Assembly: GCF_000590925.1 (NCBI RefSeq)
Contig: NZ_CP004372.1
Coordinates: forward strand, 630,001 to 694,000
Reading direction: 5' to 3'
Length of the DNA stretch: 64,000 nucleotides
Origin: Roseibacterium elongatum DSM 19469
Lineage (GTDB): Bacteria; Pseudomonadota; Alphaproteobacteria; Rhodobacterales; Rhodobacteraceae
Of the stretch, positions 45,513 through 55,011 are shown in pieces. Within the stretch, counting starts at the first letter, position 1, and each line of letters starts with the position of its first letter. Position numbers and translations under genes: made by a program. Under the pieces are notes generated by a model. That model worked only from the letters and a program-made list of their open reading frames with translations. It was not told the DNA's origin and made no database searches.

Positions 45513-47460
45513 ATGAACCGAACACCCTTGCTCGTCGGCAGCGCCGCCTTCGCCCTGGCCGCCGTGCTGTCCATCGCCGTTGCGATCCTGAGCGCCCTCA
45601 CGATCGAGCGCCGGTCCGTCGAGGCCGTCAGCGACGCCTTTGCCAGCGAGGGCCTCGGCTGGGCCGAGATCAGCGCGGACGGTCTGCAACTGTTTCTCGA
45701 TGGCACCGCCCCCGACCGAAGCCGACGCATTTCGCGCCGTAAGCCGCGCGGGTGCCATCGTGGATGCGGATCGCGTGGTCAACCGCCTGGAAATCGCCGT
45801 TGCCGACACGGCCACCGCTCCGCGTTTCTCGCTGGACATGCTGCGCAATGGCGACGGGATCCAATTGATCGGTCTGGTCCCGGCCAGCACGGGGCGCGAC
45901 GCCGTTGTCAGCGCCATTTCAGAGGTCGCCGAAGGCACCGATGTCACGGATATGGTCGAGGCCGCCGATTACCCCGCGCCGGAAAGCTGGGGCGCCGCAC
46001 TGGACTATGGGCTGCGGGCGCTGCAGCAATTGCCCCGGTCGAAGGTCACGATCTTCGCCGACCGCGTCGAGGTCGAAGCGATCAGCGAAAATGCCGAACA
46101 GCGGGCCGCGTTTCTTGCCGCGCTCGAACGGAACCAACCCGAAGATATCGAGATCATCCTCGATATCTCGGCCCCGCGCCCCGTTATCACCCCGTTTGCG
46201 CTGCGCGTGGTGCGCGATACCGATGGCACCCGCTTTGAAACATGCGCCGCCGACACGCAGGAGGCGCTGGAGCGTATCGTTGACGCCGGCCGGGCTGCGG
46301 GCGTCACCGGCGATATCGACTGCACGATCGGCCTTGGCGTGCCATCCCCCCGTTGGGCAGCGGCCGTCGTGCGCGGTCTGGAAAGCCTGTCGGAACTCGA
46401 GGCCGGAACCCTGACCTTTTCCGATGCCGATGTGACCCTCGTCGGCGCGGCCGGCATGGCGCAGGACACGTTCGACCGGCTTGTCGGCGAGCTGGATGCT
46501 GACCTGCCCCCGGTCTTTTCGCTGCAAGGCGTCTTGCCGGACACACGCACCGAGGCGGGGGTCGGACCGTCGCGCCTGTTTGCAAACCTCGACGCCGAAA
46601 ACGGCGTGACCTTGCGCGGACGCCTTCCCGAAGGCGCGATCGGACGCTCGGTTCAGGCCTTCGCCATTGCCACATTCGGCCGGGACCGCACCGATCTTGC
46701 GACGCGCGACGTCGCCGACCTGCCGCAAGGGTGGTCGATCCGGGCCATGGCCGGCCTGCGTGCCCTGGCCGAATTGCACGAGGGCCAATTGACGCTGGAA
46801 CCCGACACGCTGCGCCTGTCGGGGCGCACCGGCGATCCCGAGTTGATCTCGGCGCTGACGCGGCAACTGTCGGAAGACCTCGGCCCCGGCGCCGATTTCC
46901 AGCTCGATGTCGCCTATGACGAAGAGCTTGATCCGATCGCCGCCTTGCCCACCGCCGAGGAATGCGTGGCGCAGATCCAGGCGGTTCAGGACGACGCCAA
47001 GATCATTTTCGATCCGGGCTCGGTCGAGATCAACGAAGCCTCGGGCGCGATCCTCGATCAGATCGCCGAGATCCTGCCGAACTGCCTGCACATCCGCATG
47101 GAAATCGGCGGCCATACCGACAGCCAGGGACGCGAGGAAATGAACCTGAACCTCAGTCAATCCCGCGCCGATGCCGTTTTGAACGGGCTGCTGGCGCGCG
47201 GCGTGCTGATTTCGAACCTGACTGCCCAGGGCTATGGGGAAAGCCAGCCCATCGCCTCGAACGAGACCGAGGAGGGGCGCGAACGGAACCGCCGGATCGA
47301 GTTCCGCCTGCTGGCCGCCGGGACCGAGGACACCACGGCAGCGAACGGTGCCGACGACGCGGCCGCGGACGATGACGCCAGCGACTATCCGTTCGAGTTC
47401 AGGCCAAGGCCCCGCCCGGACGCCATCGCCGAGGCCGCCGAACAGGAACAAGAGGAGTAA
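45513..47460 (+). pseudogene. OmpA-family protein with BON-like repeats, one-base frameshift (probably a sequence error)
   Basis: The N-terminal frame has a membrane segment (LLVGSAAFALAAVLSIAVAI) and the start of a first domain, and is lost near QLFLDGTAP. The rest continues in another frame with TEADAFRAVSRAGAIVDADR and repeated BON-like units, and ends in an OmpA C-terminal peptidoglycan-binding domain (IIFDPGSVEINEASGAILDQ, GGHTDSQGREEMNLNLSQSR, NRRIEFRLL). The five-C run at 45709-45713 has one C too many; removing it gives one 648-residue protein. ATG 45489 is an alternative start. A small TM/coiled-coil gene begins 5 nt after the stop. Confidence 0.85.
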
Positions 47461-47465
47461 GGCGC

Positions 47466-47798
47466 ATGAACCGCCTGCAATTCATCATCGCCATCGCCAT
47501 CATCCTGTTCGTTGCCTTTGCCCTCGGATGGCTGGCGCGGTGGCTGGTCAACCGGTTCAGCCAGGTGTCCAGCGCCGATCTGGGCGAGATGGAGGAACTG
47601 GCGCGCGCCCTGCATGATGCCGAAGAGACGCGCGATCAGGCCATCGCCTATCTGCAACAACGCGAAACCGAGCTGACCAACCAGCTTAGCCAGACCGAGG
47701 CCGAGTTGCGCGCCGCCATGGAGGGCCTGCGCGAGGCGCGCGCCGAATCCGAGGAATTGCGCACCTATATCGAGCAGATGAACCAGGGCACGCAATGA
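47466..47798 (+). CDS. Small membrane protein with coiled coil
   Basis: A 110-residue protein with one N-terminal helix (LQFIIAIAIILFVAFALGWL) and a long Glu/Gln/Arg-rich coiled coil (EELARALHDAEETRDQAIAY, NQLSQTEAELRAAMEGLREA). No enzymatic motif. It starts 5 nt after the OmpA-like gene, so it is likely co-translated with it and may anchor or link the envelope; this is inferred from position only. Confidence 0.75.
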   Translation: MNRLQFIIAIAIILFVAFALGWLARWLVNRFSQVSSADLGEMEELARALHDAEETRDQAIAYLQQRETELTNQLSQTEAELRAAMEGLREARAESEELRTYIEQMNQGTQ

Positions 47799-47810
47799 TG
47801 GCTTGGCCGG

Positions 47811-48266
47811 TCACCAGCGGCTGAGCGCGTCTTCATCCTCGTCCCGTGCGGCGACCCAAACCGCCCCGGTCGCGGTGATTTCCTTCTTCCAGAACGGCGC
47901 GCGGGACTTCAGGTAATCCATCAGGAATTCCGCCCCCTGAAACGCGTCGGCCCGATGACGCGCGGCCGTGGCCACCATCATGATCGGCTCACCCGGCCCC
48001 ATCCGTCCATACCGGTGCAGGATCATCGCATCCGACAGATTGAAGCGTTCGATGGCCTCATCGCGGATCTTGGCCAGCGCCTTTTCGGTCATGCCGGGGT
48101 AATGCTCGATCTCCATCGCGTCGAGATCGCCGGTGGCGATATCGCGCGTTAGCCCGGAAAAACTGACGACCGCACCGGCATTGCGGGCAGACATGGCGGC
48201 GGCAAAGGCGTTCAGCACGGCCCCCATGTCGAAGCTATCGGATTGCACCCGAACGCCCGCGTTCAC
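47811..48266 (-). CDS. moaE: Molybdopterin synthase catalytic subunit
   Basis: Large subunit of molybdopterin synthase, inserting dithiolene sulfurs into cPMP. The 151-residue sequence includes the family blocks VVSFSGLTRDI, LDAMEIEHYPGMTEKALAKI, HRYGRMGPGE and FQGAEFLMDYLKSRAPFWKK. The start is a GTG (48266), 2 nt after the moaD stop, with GGGGG upstream. Catalytic lysines are present (the KKE segment). Confidence 0.93.
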   Translation of the reverse strand: MNAGVRVQSDSFDMGAVLNAFAAAMSARNAGAVVSFSGLTRDIATGDLDAMEIEHYPGMTEKALAKIRDEAIERFNLSDAMILHRYGRMGPGEPIMMVATAARHRADAFQGAEFLMDYLKSRAPFWKKEITATGAVWVAARDEDEDALSRW

Positions 48267-48268
48267 GT

Positions 48269-48520
48269 TCAGCCCCCCGTCATCGGCGGGAAAAAGGCCA
48301 CCTCGCGGGCGTCGCTCAGGGGCGCGTCCAGATCCACCAGATCCTGGTCCAACGCTGCCCGGATCGACGCGGTATCCGAGAATGCAAAGGCATAGGCCTC
48401 GTCCCGGCGCCGCAACTCCTCGATCAGGTCGGCCACGGTCGCCGCGTCGGTCTCGATGCTTTCATGACCGGTGCCGATCCGTTCGCGCAGCCATGCGAAA
48501 TAGCGCAGATCGCGTTTCAT
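48269..48520 (-). CDS. moaD: Molybdopterin synthase sulfur-carrier subunit
   Basis: Ubiquitin-like sulfur carrier (83 residues). It begins MKRDLRYFAWLRERIGTGHE and ends in the essential diglycine (FFPPMTGG), which is thiocarboxylated and enters MoaE. The ATG at 48520 overlaps the pgsA stop (TGATG). It links the moa pair to the uvrC-pgsA operon. Confidence 0.94.
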   Translation of the reverse strand: MKRDLRYFAWLRERIGTGHESIETDAATVADLIEELRRRDEAYAFAFSDTASIRAALDQDLVDLDAPLSDAREVAFFPPMTGG

Positions 48521-49182
48521 CACGTGTCCCTCAAATACGGCAGGGCCTTGCGGAAATAGTCGAAACCGGTGACGAGCGTCAGCGCCGCGGCCAGCCACAA
48601 CAGGCACAGGCCGCCATAGGATGCCGCCATCAACCCGTAGTATTTCCACATCAGGCCGACGGTATCCTCGACCTCGCCGGCCAAGATGCCGCTGACGATT
48701 TCACCGTTCATGCCGAAAGTCTGCATGATGAAATAGTGATCGAACAGCCCCCAGGCGAACAACAGCGTGATGGCCACCATCTGCACCATCGTTTTCCACT
48801 TGGCGAGCTTGGTGACCTTCAGCGTTCCGGCCGTGTCGCCCAGAAACTCGCGCAGCCCCGAGACGAAGACCTCGCGAAACAGGATGGCCGTGACCGGCAC
48901 CAGCGTCCAGGCGGTGATGCCATGCAGACCCAGCAGAACGGCCAGCGCGATCACCACCATCGCCTTGTCCGCGATCGGGTCGAGCATGGCGCCGAACTTC
49001 GACACCTGGTTCCACGATCGGGCCATCCAACCGTCGACATAATCGGTCAGCGAGGCGACCACGAAGAGGATCATCGCCACCCAATCCGCCGCGGGGCGCG
49101 GCAGAAACAGAAAGATTAGCCCCACCATCGGCGCAGCGATCAGGCGGAACACGGTCAGGATATTCGGCACGGTCCATTGCAT
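48520..49182 (-). CDS. pgsA: CDP-diacylglycerol-glycerol-3-phosphate 3-phosphatidyltransferase
   Basis: Commits CDP-diacylglycerol to phosphatidylglycerol. The 220-residue membrane protein has the CDP-alcohol motif DYVDGWMARSWNQVSKFGAM then LDPIADK, with eight residues between AR and G, as in PgsA. N-terminus MQWTVPNILTVFRLIAAPMV is typical. It lies 18 nt downstream of uvrC and overlaps moaD by one base, the uvrC-pgsA-moaD-moaE order. Confidence 0.95.
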   Translation of the reverse strand: MQWTVPNILTVFRLIAAPMVGLIFLFLPRPAADWVAMILFVVASLTDYVDGWMARSWNQVSKFGAMLDPIADKAMVVIALAVLLGLHGITAWTLVPVTAILFREVFVSGLREFLGDTAGTLKVTKLAKWKTMVQMVAITLLFAWGLFDHYFIMQTFGMNGEIVSGILAGEVEDTVGLMWKYYGLMAASYGGLCLLWLAAALTLVTGFDYFRKALPYLRDT

Positions 49183-49200
49183 GAGCGAAGCCTTACCGCG

Positions 49201-51069
49201 TCAGCCGCCCTCATGGAAGAAGGCGTAGATCGTCTCGGCCAACTGGCCCGAGATTCCCTCGACCGCCTTGAGGTCGGCAAGGTTGGCGCGCGCCACCGCC
49301 TTGGCGCTGCCGAAATGGTTCAACAGCGCGCGTTTACGGGTCGCGCCGACGCCGGGCACCTCGTCCAGCGGCGTGGCCGACACCGCCTTGGCGCGTTTCT
49401 GCCTGTGGGCGCCGATGGCGAACCGGTGCGCCTCGTCCCGCATGCGCTGAATGAAATAGAGGACCGGATCGTTGCGTTTCAGCGCAAAGGCGGGTTTACC
49501 GGGACGGTAGAACTCTTCCTTGCCCTGGTCGCGGTCGATGCCCTTGGCCACACCGATGAAGGGCACATCGTCGATCCCCAACTCCTCCATGATCTCGGCC
49601 ACCGCGCTGACCTGCCCGGCCCCGCCGTCGATCAGCAACAGGTCCGGCCATGCGTCTGTCTCGCGGTCGGGGGCTTCCTTGAGCAGACGCTGAAAGCGGC
49701 GGGTCAGAACCTCTTTCATCATGCCGAAATCGTCGCCCGGCGTCAGGCTGTCGCCACGAATGTTGAACTTGCGGTATTGCGATTTCACGAACCCCTCGGG
49801 CCCGGCCACGATCATCGCGCCGACGGCATGCGCACCCTGGATGTGCGAGTTGTCATAGACCTCGATCCGAGATGGCCGCCCATCGAGGTCGAACGCATCG
49901 CCAAGGCCATCGAGCAGCTTGGCCTGCGCCTGCCCCTCGGCCATGCGGCGCCCAAGGCTTTCGCGCGCATTGCGCAGGGCGCCGTCGATCAACTCGGCCT
50001 TTTCGCCCCGCTGGGGCACGAGGATCTCGACCTTGCGGCCGCGCTTTTGCGACAGGGCGTCGGCCATCAGGTCGGCGTTCTCGACCTGATGCGACAAAAG
50101 TACTTGGCGCGGCGGTTCCTTCTGGTCGTAGAACTGGCCCAAGAACGCCTCGAGCACTTCGGGTTCCTCGATATCGGGGCCGACACGCGGATAGAAATCG
50201 CGGTTGCCCCAGTTCTGGTTGGCCCGGATGAAAAAGACCTGCACACAGGCCTGCCCCCCCTCCCATATGCAGGGCGATCACGTCGGCCCGGTCACGCCGC
50301 GCGGGTTAATGCCCTGGGCCGATTGCACGGCAGTCAGCGCGCGGATGCGGTCGCGCAGCGCTGCGGCACGTTCGAATTCCATCGCGGCCGAGGCAGCCTG
50401 CATGTCCGCCGCAAGGCGCTGCTGCAGATCCTTCGAGTCGCCCTTGAGAAAGCGTTCGGCATCGCGCACCGACGCCGCATAGTCGGCCTCGGAGATATGG
50501 CCGACGCAGGGGCCGCTGCACCGCTTGATCTGATACAACAGGCAGGGTCGTGTCCGACTGTCAAAGACGGCATCGGTGCAGTTGCGCAGCAAGAACACCT
50601 TTTGCAGCTGGTTCAGCGTGCGGTTCACCGCCCCGGCACTGGCAAAGGGGCCGAAATAGCTGCCTTTCTGCTTTTTCGCGCCACGATGCTTCTTGATCTG
50701 GGGAAAGGGGTGATCCTTGGCCACCAGGATGTTGGGAAAGCTCTTGTCGTCGCGCAGCAGCACGTTGTAGCGCGGCTTGAGCTGCTTGATCAGGTTCTGT
50801 TCCAGCAGCAGCGCTTCGGTTTCCGTGCGCGTCGTCAGGAACATCATCGAGGCGGTTTCGCGGATCATCCGCGCAATGCGCGGGCTGTGACCCGATGGCT
50901 TGGCGTAATTCGACACGCGCCGCTTCAGAGCCCGCGCCTTGCCGACATAAAGCACGCGCGATTGCGCATCGAGCATCCGATAGACACCCGGCGAATTGTC
51001 GAGCTTGCGCACATAGGTCTGGATGACCTCGTGGCCGCTTTGCGGTTGGTTTTCGACCATTTCCGACAT
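49201..51069 (-). pseudogene. uvrC: Excinuclease ABC subunit C with two compensating indels (probably sequence errors)
   Basis: Nuclease subunit of nucleotide-excision repair. The N-terminal GIY-YIG domain ([20 protein letters not shown]) and the [14 protein letters not shown] zinc-like region are intact until [10 protein letters not shown], then a stop at 50278-50280. After reading through one missing base (about 50288-50290) and removing one extra base in the seven-C run at 50254-50260, the frame reads [20 protein letters not shown] and joins the C-terminal half ([20 protein letters not shown], HhH at the end). Net shift is zero: 1869 nt = 622 residues + stop, a normal UvrC length. Confidence 0.88.
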
Positions 51070-51368
51070 GCTTCAGGGCTTTAGCCGATTCCTTTCGCGG
51101 CTGCACCGGGCCGCCCCCGGATGCAAGAGTTCGAATATCCCCCATCCCTGTGGATAAGCTTTCGGATAAATCATGGGGATACAGATTTTCTCTTTATTTT
51201 TGGCCAGCTTCTGCGCTTTGCCCAGTTTTTAGGCGGTATTTTAGCGCCTTGTTTTTAAACGATATATTTTCGAACGGCCGTGCGTTTCATCGTCGCGTCA
51301 CACATTCGTTACCCTAACGTCACCAAACAGGCCACAGTGGAAAGAAATGATCGTCTCAAATGAAACGA
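51070..51368. other. AT-rich intergenic region upstream of uvrC
   Basis: 299 bases without a gene, clearly more AT-rich than the flanks (51150-51300). It should hold the uvrC promoter (minus strand). A small hairpin on the plus strand (AGGCG 51231-51235, CGCCT 51245-51249) is followed by TTGTTTTT, terminator-like, but no plus-strand gene precedes it. I see no regulator box such as the GTTC-N7-GTTC LexA site. Confidence 0.4.
51339..51368 (-). terminator. Terminator of the FolM-like gene
   Basis: Directly after the stop, on the minus strand: TCGTTTC-ATTT-GAGACGA (seven-base stem with one G-U pair), then TCATTTCTTT. Confidence 0.6.
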
Positions 51369-52145
51369 CTATTCCACCCCCAGCACGTCAGGCGTTTCCC
51401 AAGCCAGATGTTGCCCCCCATCGACACAGATCAACTGCCCCGTCACGGCCCGCGCCGCCAGGAAATAGCGCAGCGCCGCGCAGATCCCTTGCGGGTCGGC
51501 GCCACGGTGCAGAACGGTGGCCGCGCGTTGCTTGGCAAAGTGTTCGGCCGACTGCCGCGCACCCTGCATCGTGGGGCCGGGGCCGATCGCGTTCACCCGG
51601 ATATGCGGGGCCAGCGCCTGCGCTGCCGTCTTGGTAAAGGCCCACAATCCCATCTTGGCGATGGTGTAGGTCATGAATTCGGGCGTGAGCTTGCGGACCC
51701 GTTGGTCGATCATGTTGATGACCAGGCCCTGCGCCTGCGGCTCGCCGTTTTCGTCGGCCTGCGCCGGGGGCATCTGGGCGGCCAGCGCCTGCGTCAGGAC
51801 GAAGGGCGCGCGCAGGTTCGATTCCAGGTGCCTGTCCCAGCTATCGCGAGTGGCGGTTTCGATATTGTCGTAGTCGAAGACCGAGGCGTTGTTGATCAGA
51901 ACGGTGATCGGCTGGCCCAGGGCCTTGGCGGCCTCTGGCAGAAGGGCCTGCACCGCCGCCTCATCCAGCAGATCGGCCTGAACGGTCACGGCCTTCCGCC
52001 CGATGGCGCGGATCTCGGCGGCGGTTTCCTCGGCGCCGTCGGGGCTGGAATTGTAATGGACCGCAACATCATGGCCCGCCTGCGCCAGTTCCAGCGCCAT
52101 GGCCTTGCCCAGACGCTTGCCCGCGCCCGTTACCAGTGCCGTCAT
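51369..52145 (-). CDS. FolM/PTR1-like pteridine reductase (SDR)
   Basis: A 258-residue SDR. The TGx3RxG cofactor signature (TGAGKRLG, residues 6-13) and the Asp in place of the catalytic Ser (INMIDQRV) before YTIAK are the marks of FolM/PTR1 dihydromonapterin or dihydrofolate reductases, distinguishing it from ordinary SDRs. It therefore likely reduces a pterin. Lies 16 nt downstream of the Ca/Na antiporter on the same strand and ends at a terminator. Confidence 0.8.
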   Translation of the reverse strand: MTALVTGAGKRLGKAMALELAQAGHDVAVHYNSSPDGAEETAAEIRAIGRKAVTVQADLLDEAAVQALLPEAAKALGQPITVLINNASVFDYDNIETATRDSWDRHLESNLRAPFVLTQALAAQMPPAQADENGEPQAQGLVINMIDQRVRKLTPEFMTYTIAKMGLWAFTKTAAQALAPHIRVNAIGPGPTMQGARQSAEHFAKQRAATVLHRGADPQGICAALRYFLAARAVTGQLICVDGGQHLAWETPDVLGVE

Positions 52146-52161
52146 GAGACCCTCTTTCTGC

Positions 52162-53136
52162 TCAACTCAGGAGATAGAGGATATAGGTCACGTAGAGGGC
52201 AGAGAAACCCAGACCGACGAGGCGCCCCATCTGCAGTCCGAGGAACACGAAGGGCGCCAGAACCAGCGACGCGGCCAACATCACCCACAGGTCGAAGCCG
52301 AGGAATGCGGGATCGACCGGGATCGGCCCGACAAGCGCGGCAACGCCGATAATGGCCAGCAGATTGAACATGTTCGAGCCGATGACATTGCCGAGCGCCA
52401 CATCCGCATGCCGCCGGATCGCGGCCATGACCGTCGTGGCCAGTTCCGGCAGCGAGGTGCCCACCGCAACCAGCGTCAGGCCGATGACCGTATCCGAGAC
52501 GCCATAGGCCGTGGCAATGGCGATCGAACTGTCGACCAGAAGATCGGCACCCAGCGGCAACCCGATCAGCCCCAGCAGAACGTAGAGGGCAATCTGCCAC
52601 CACGGCATATCGGGGTCGGCTTCCTCCAGGTCCTCGATATCGGGCATGTCGTCAGGGTCTTCATCGCTGGCACCATTGACCTCGCGCCGGTGCGCCCGCG
52701 CGGCGCGAACCGCGTCAAGCAGCACAAGGGCAAGGATGCTGAGCAAGACAAGCGAATGCCACCAGGTGATCGGCCCGGCAAAGGCAAGGCCGATGAACAC
52801 CACGCTGGAAAAGATCATCACCATGTAGGTGCGTTGGGTATCGCTGCCGGCGTGCAGGCCCGAAATCAGCGCCGGGATACCAAGGACCAGAAGGATATTC
52901 GCGGTGTTCGATCCGACGACATTGCCCAGTGCCAGTCCCGGCACGCCGTCGAGAACGGACTTGATGCTGATCAGCAGCTCGGGCGCGGATGTGCCGAAAG
53001 CCACGACGGTCAGGCTGACAATCAGCGCCGGTATCCCCAGACGCAGGCTCAGGTTCACCGCCCCCTTGACGAGAACGTCACCGGCAAGCAGCAGGATGAC
53101 GAGGCCAAGCCCCGCCAGCGCGAACTCGATCACCAT
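52162..53136 (-). CDS. Calcium/sodium antiporter (CaCA family)
   Basis: A 324-residue transporter with ten predicted helices in two repeats; each repeat has the alpha motif: VVAFGTSAPELLIS with GNVVGSN and LVAVGTSLPELATT with GNVIGSN. An acidic cytoplasmic loop (ASDEDPDDMPDIEDLEEADP) sits between the repeats. The ATG at 53136 is set by its first helix; the frame is open upstream. Only 4 nt separate it from the zinc-ribbon gene upstream. Confidence 0.93.
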   Translation of the reverse strand: MVIEFALAGLGLVILLLAGDVLVKGAVNLSLRLGIPALIVSLTVVAFGTSAPELLISIKSVLDGVPGLALGNVVGSNTANILLVLGIPALISGLHAGSDTQRTYMVMIFSSVVFIGLAFAGPITWWHSLVLLSILALVLLDAVRAARAHRREVNGASDEDPDDMPDIEDLEEADPDMPWWQIALYVLLGLIGLPLGADLLVDSSIAIATAYGVSDTVIGLTLVAVGTSLPELATTVMAAIRRHADVALGNVIGSNMFNLLAIIGVAALVGPIPVDPAFLGFDLWVMLAASLVLAPFVFLGLQMGRLVGLGFSALYVTYILYLLS

Positions 53137-53140
53137 GCCG

Positions 53141-53332
53141 TCAGTCCCGCCTTTCCTTGCAGTGCGGGCAATCGCCGCCACGCAGATTGTAGCGTCCACA
53201 ATCGGGACAGACGCGCGGTTTCGGCAGGCCTTTTCCACGTTTCAGCCCGGGCAGGCCCGGCAGGCGCAGACGCCCGAACATGGCCAGAACCGCCATGAAA
53301 ATCAGGAAAAGCGTGACGATCTTGACCATCAT
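53141..53332 (-). CDS. Small membrane protein with C-terminal zinc ribbon
   Basis: A 63-residue protein: one N-terminal helix (MMVKIVTLFLIFMAVLAMFG), a basic hinge, and a four-Cys ribbon (VCPDCGRYNLRGGDCPHCKE). Such proteins have no assigned function. The start overlaps the S49-peptidase stop (ATGA), and the next gene (antiporter) starts 4 nt after the stop, so it is firmly within the operon. The ATGs at 53332 and 53329 are equally possible starts. Confidence 0.78.
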   Translation of the reverse strand: MMVKIVTLFLIFMAVLAMFGRLRLPGLPGLKRGKGLPKPRVCPDCGRYNLRGGDCPHCKERRD

Positions 53333-54129
53333 GACAGACCGTAGCGTGCCCAAAGGGCCTGTTCTTCGATGCCGCGCCCGAAATCCTGTGCGATTTGCGC
53401 GCCAAAGCGCTGCCAAAGGCTGCGCTTGGGGCCATAGACGGCAAAGCGGGTCTTGTCGCCGTGCAATTCCTTCATCTTGGGCACCAGATGCCCGATGCCA
53501 TCGGCAAGGCCCAAATCGACCGCTTTCGCGCCGGTCCAGAAGGCGCCGGTGAACAGATCCTTGTCCGTGCTCAGGCGGTCACCCCGCCGCGACGCGACAT
53601 GTGCCTTGAAGGCATCGTGAATGTCGGATTGCAAGTCTTTCAGCCGCTCGACATCCTCGGCGCGTTCTGGGCGGAAGGGATCAAGGATCGACTTGTCTTC
53701 GCCCGCCGTGTGAACGCGGCGTTCGATCCCGACTTTCTGCAGGGCCTCGTGAAACCCGAAACTGGCGGAAATGACGCCGATCGACCCGAGGATCGAACTG
53801 TGATCCGCCCAGATACGATCGGCCGCGCAGGCCAGCCAATACCCGCCCGAGGCCGCCACATCCTCTACAAAGGCATGAACGGGCACTTCTTTCTCGTCGG
53901 CCAGCCGCCGGATGCGCGCGGCAATCAACGAGGATTGCACCGGGCTGCCACCGGGCGAGTTGATCGACAAGGCAACGGCGGCGGGCTTTCCCTTGCGAAA
54001 GGCACGCTCGATGGCCGTGGCGACGGCAGCGTCGGACAGGCCGCCGCGCGGCGACGCCATGATCGCGCCGTTCAGCCGGATCACGGCCACGACCGGATCG
54101 GATTTCACGAAAGGGATGAAGCGTTTCAT
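53329..54129 (-). CDS. S49-family peptidase (SppA/SohB-like)
   Basis: A 266-residue signal-peptide-peptidase-type protease, which degrades leftover signal peptides in other bacteria. Fold segments: [40 protein letters not shown] with catalytic Ser94, ILGSIGVISASFGFHEALQK, and AGEDKSILDPFRPER with the likely general-base Lys. No signal peptide or N-terminal membrane helix is obvious, unlike full SppA. It leads the run to the zinc-ribbon protein, the antiporter and the FolM-like gene. Confidence 0.88.
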   Translation of the reverse strand: MKRFIPFVKSDPVVAVIRLNGAIMASPRGGLSDAAVATAIERAFRKGKPAAVALSINSPGGSPVQSSLIAARIRRLADEKEVPVHAFVEDVAASGGYWLACAADRIWADHSSILGSIGVISASFGFHEALQKVGIERRVHTAGEDKSILDPFRPERAEDVERLKDLQSDIHDAFKAHVASRRGDRLSTDKDLFTGAFWTGAKAVDLGLADGIGHLVPKMKELHGDKTRFAVYGPKRSLWQRFGAQIAQDFGRGIEEQALWARYGLS

Positions 54130-54159
54130 GCCCTGCGATGTAGAGTGCCCATCGCGCAT

Positions 54160-54197
54160 CAACAAGGCAGGCGGGGCCGATTTGCCCCGCCTTGTTG
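54160..54197 (-). terminator. Hairpin between the SDR and the S49 peptidase
   Basis: Perfect inner stem GGCGGGGC (54170-54177) with GCCCCGCC (54184-54191), and outer pair CAACAA/TTGTTG with a four-base bulge. It follows the SDR stop in the transcribed direction, but no T-run is present, so it is probably a 3'-end structure rather than a textbook terminator. Confidence 0.5.
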
Positions 54198-54207
54198 TCT
54201 TTGGCGG

Positions 54208-55011
54208 CTATTGCGCCGTCCAGCCGCCATCGATCGGAATGGCCGTGCCGGTGACGTTATGGGCGATGGGGGCACACAGCCACAGGGCCAATGCCCCGAT
54301 CTCGGACGGATCGGATGTGCGTTGCGAGGGCTGTTTCTCGGCCAGCAGATCGGCAATCCCCAGATCGCGGTCGCCGCCATGCAGCCCGGCCCGCGCCTGG
54401 ATCTGAGGCTCGATGATCGCGGTTTCCGTCCAGCCAGGGCAAATGCAATTGACGGTCACGCCGCCCTTCGTCTTGTCGCCCGCCGCCGCGTATTCCAGTG
54501 CGGCAACCCGGCTCAGCCCGACAAGCCCGAACTTGGCGGCGACATAGGGCGACTTGTCCTTTGACGCGACCAGCCCATGAACCGAGGCAATGTTGATCAC
54601 GCGCCCATATCCGCGCTCGGCCATGTGCGGCAGCGCCTTTTGCATCGTTGAAAAGGCCGCGGACAGGTTGATCTGCAGGATCGTATCCCACCGGTCGCGC
54701 GGCATCTCGGCGATCGGGGCGGTATGCTGAACACCGGCATTGTTCACCAAAATATCCGCCCCGCCCCAGGCCGCGACGGCCGCCATCAACGCATCGATCC
54801 GCTCGGGGTCGCGCAAATCGCCGGGGAAGAACTCGGCCTGCGGCGATCCCTTGTCGCGCAGATGGTGACAGACTTCCTCGATCTGGGCATCACCGGCGAT
54901 GCCATGCACCGCGATGCGGGCGCCAGCCTCGGCCAGCGCTTCGGCAATGGCGAGGCCAATGCCCTGAACGGACCCCGTCACAAGGGCCGTTTTGCCGGTC
55001 AGATCGGTCAT
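54208..55011 (-). CDS. SDR-family 3-hydroxybutyrate dehydrogenase-like protein
   Basis: A 267-residue SDR with TGSVQGIGLAIAEALAEAGA, NNAGVQHTAPIAEMP, the Ser of ASVHGLVASKDKSPYVAAK and YVAAK (Tyr and Lys present), closing with GTAIPIDGGWTAQ. The long form and the QHTAPI-type loop match 3-hydroxybutyrate dehydrogenases; a sugar-acid SDR is another option. ATG 55011 overlaps the acyl-CoA ligase stop by four bases, so it is co-translated with a CoA-ligase. Confidence 0.8.
   Translation of the reverse strand: MTDLTGKTALVTGSVQGIGLAIAEALAEAGARIAVHGIAGDAQIEEVCHHLRDKGSPQAEFFPGDLRDPERIDALMAAVAAWGGADILVNNAGVQHTAPIAEMPRDRWDTILQINLSAAFSTMQKALPHMAERGYGRVINIASVHGLVASKDKSPYVAAKFGLVGLSRVAALEYAAAGDKTKGGVTVNCICPGWTETAIIEPQIQARAGLHGGDRDLGIADLLAEKQPSQRTSDPSEIGALALWLCAPIAHNVTGTAIPIDGGWTAQ

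Noticed and set aside
51070..51368. LexA-type GTTC-N7-GTTC box upstream of uvrC
   Set aside because: GTTC occurs twice on opposite strands but never with the required 7-base spacing.
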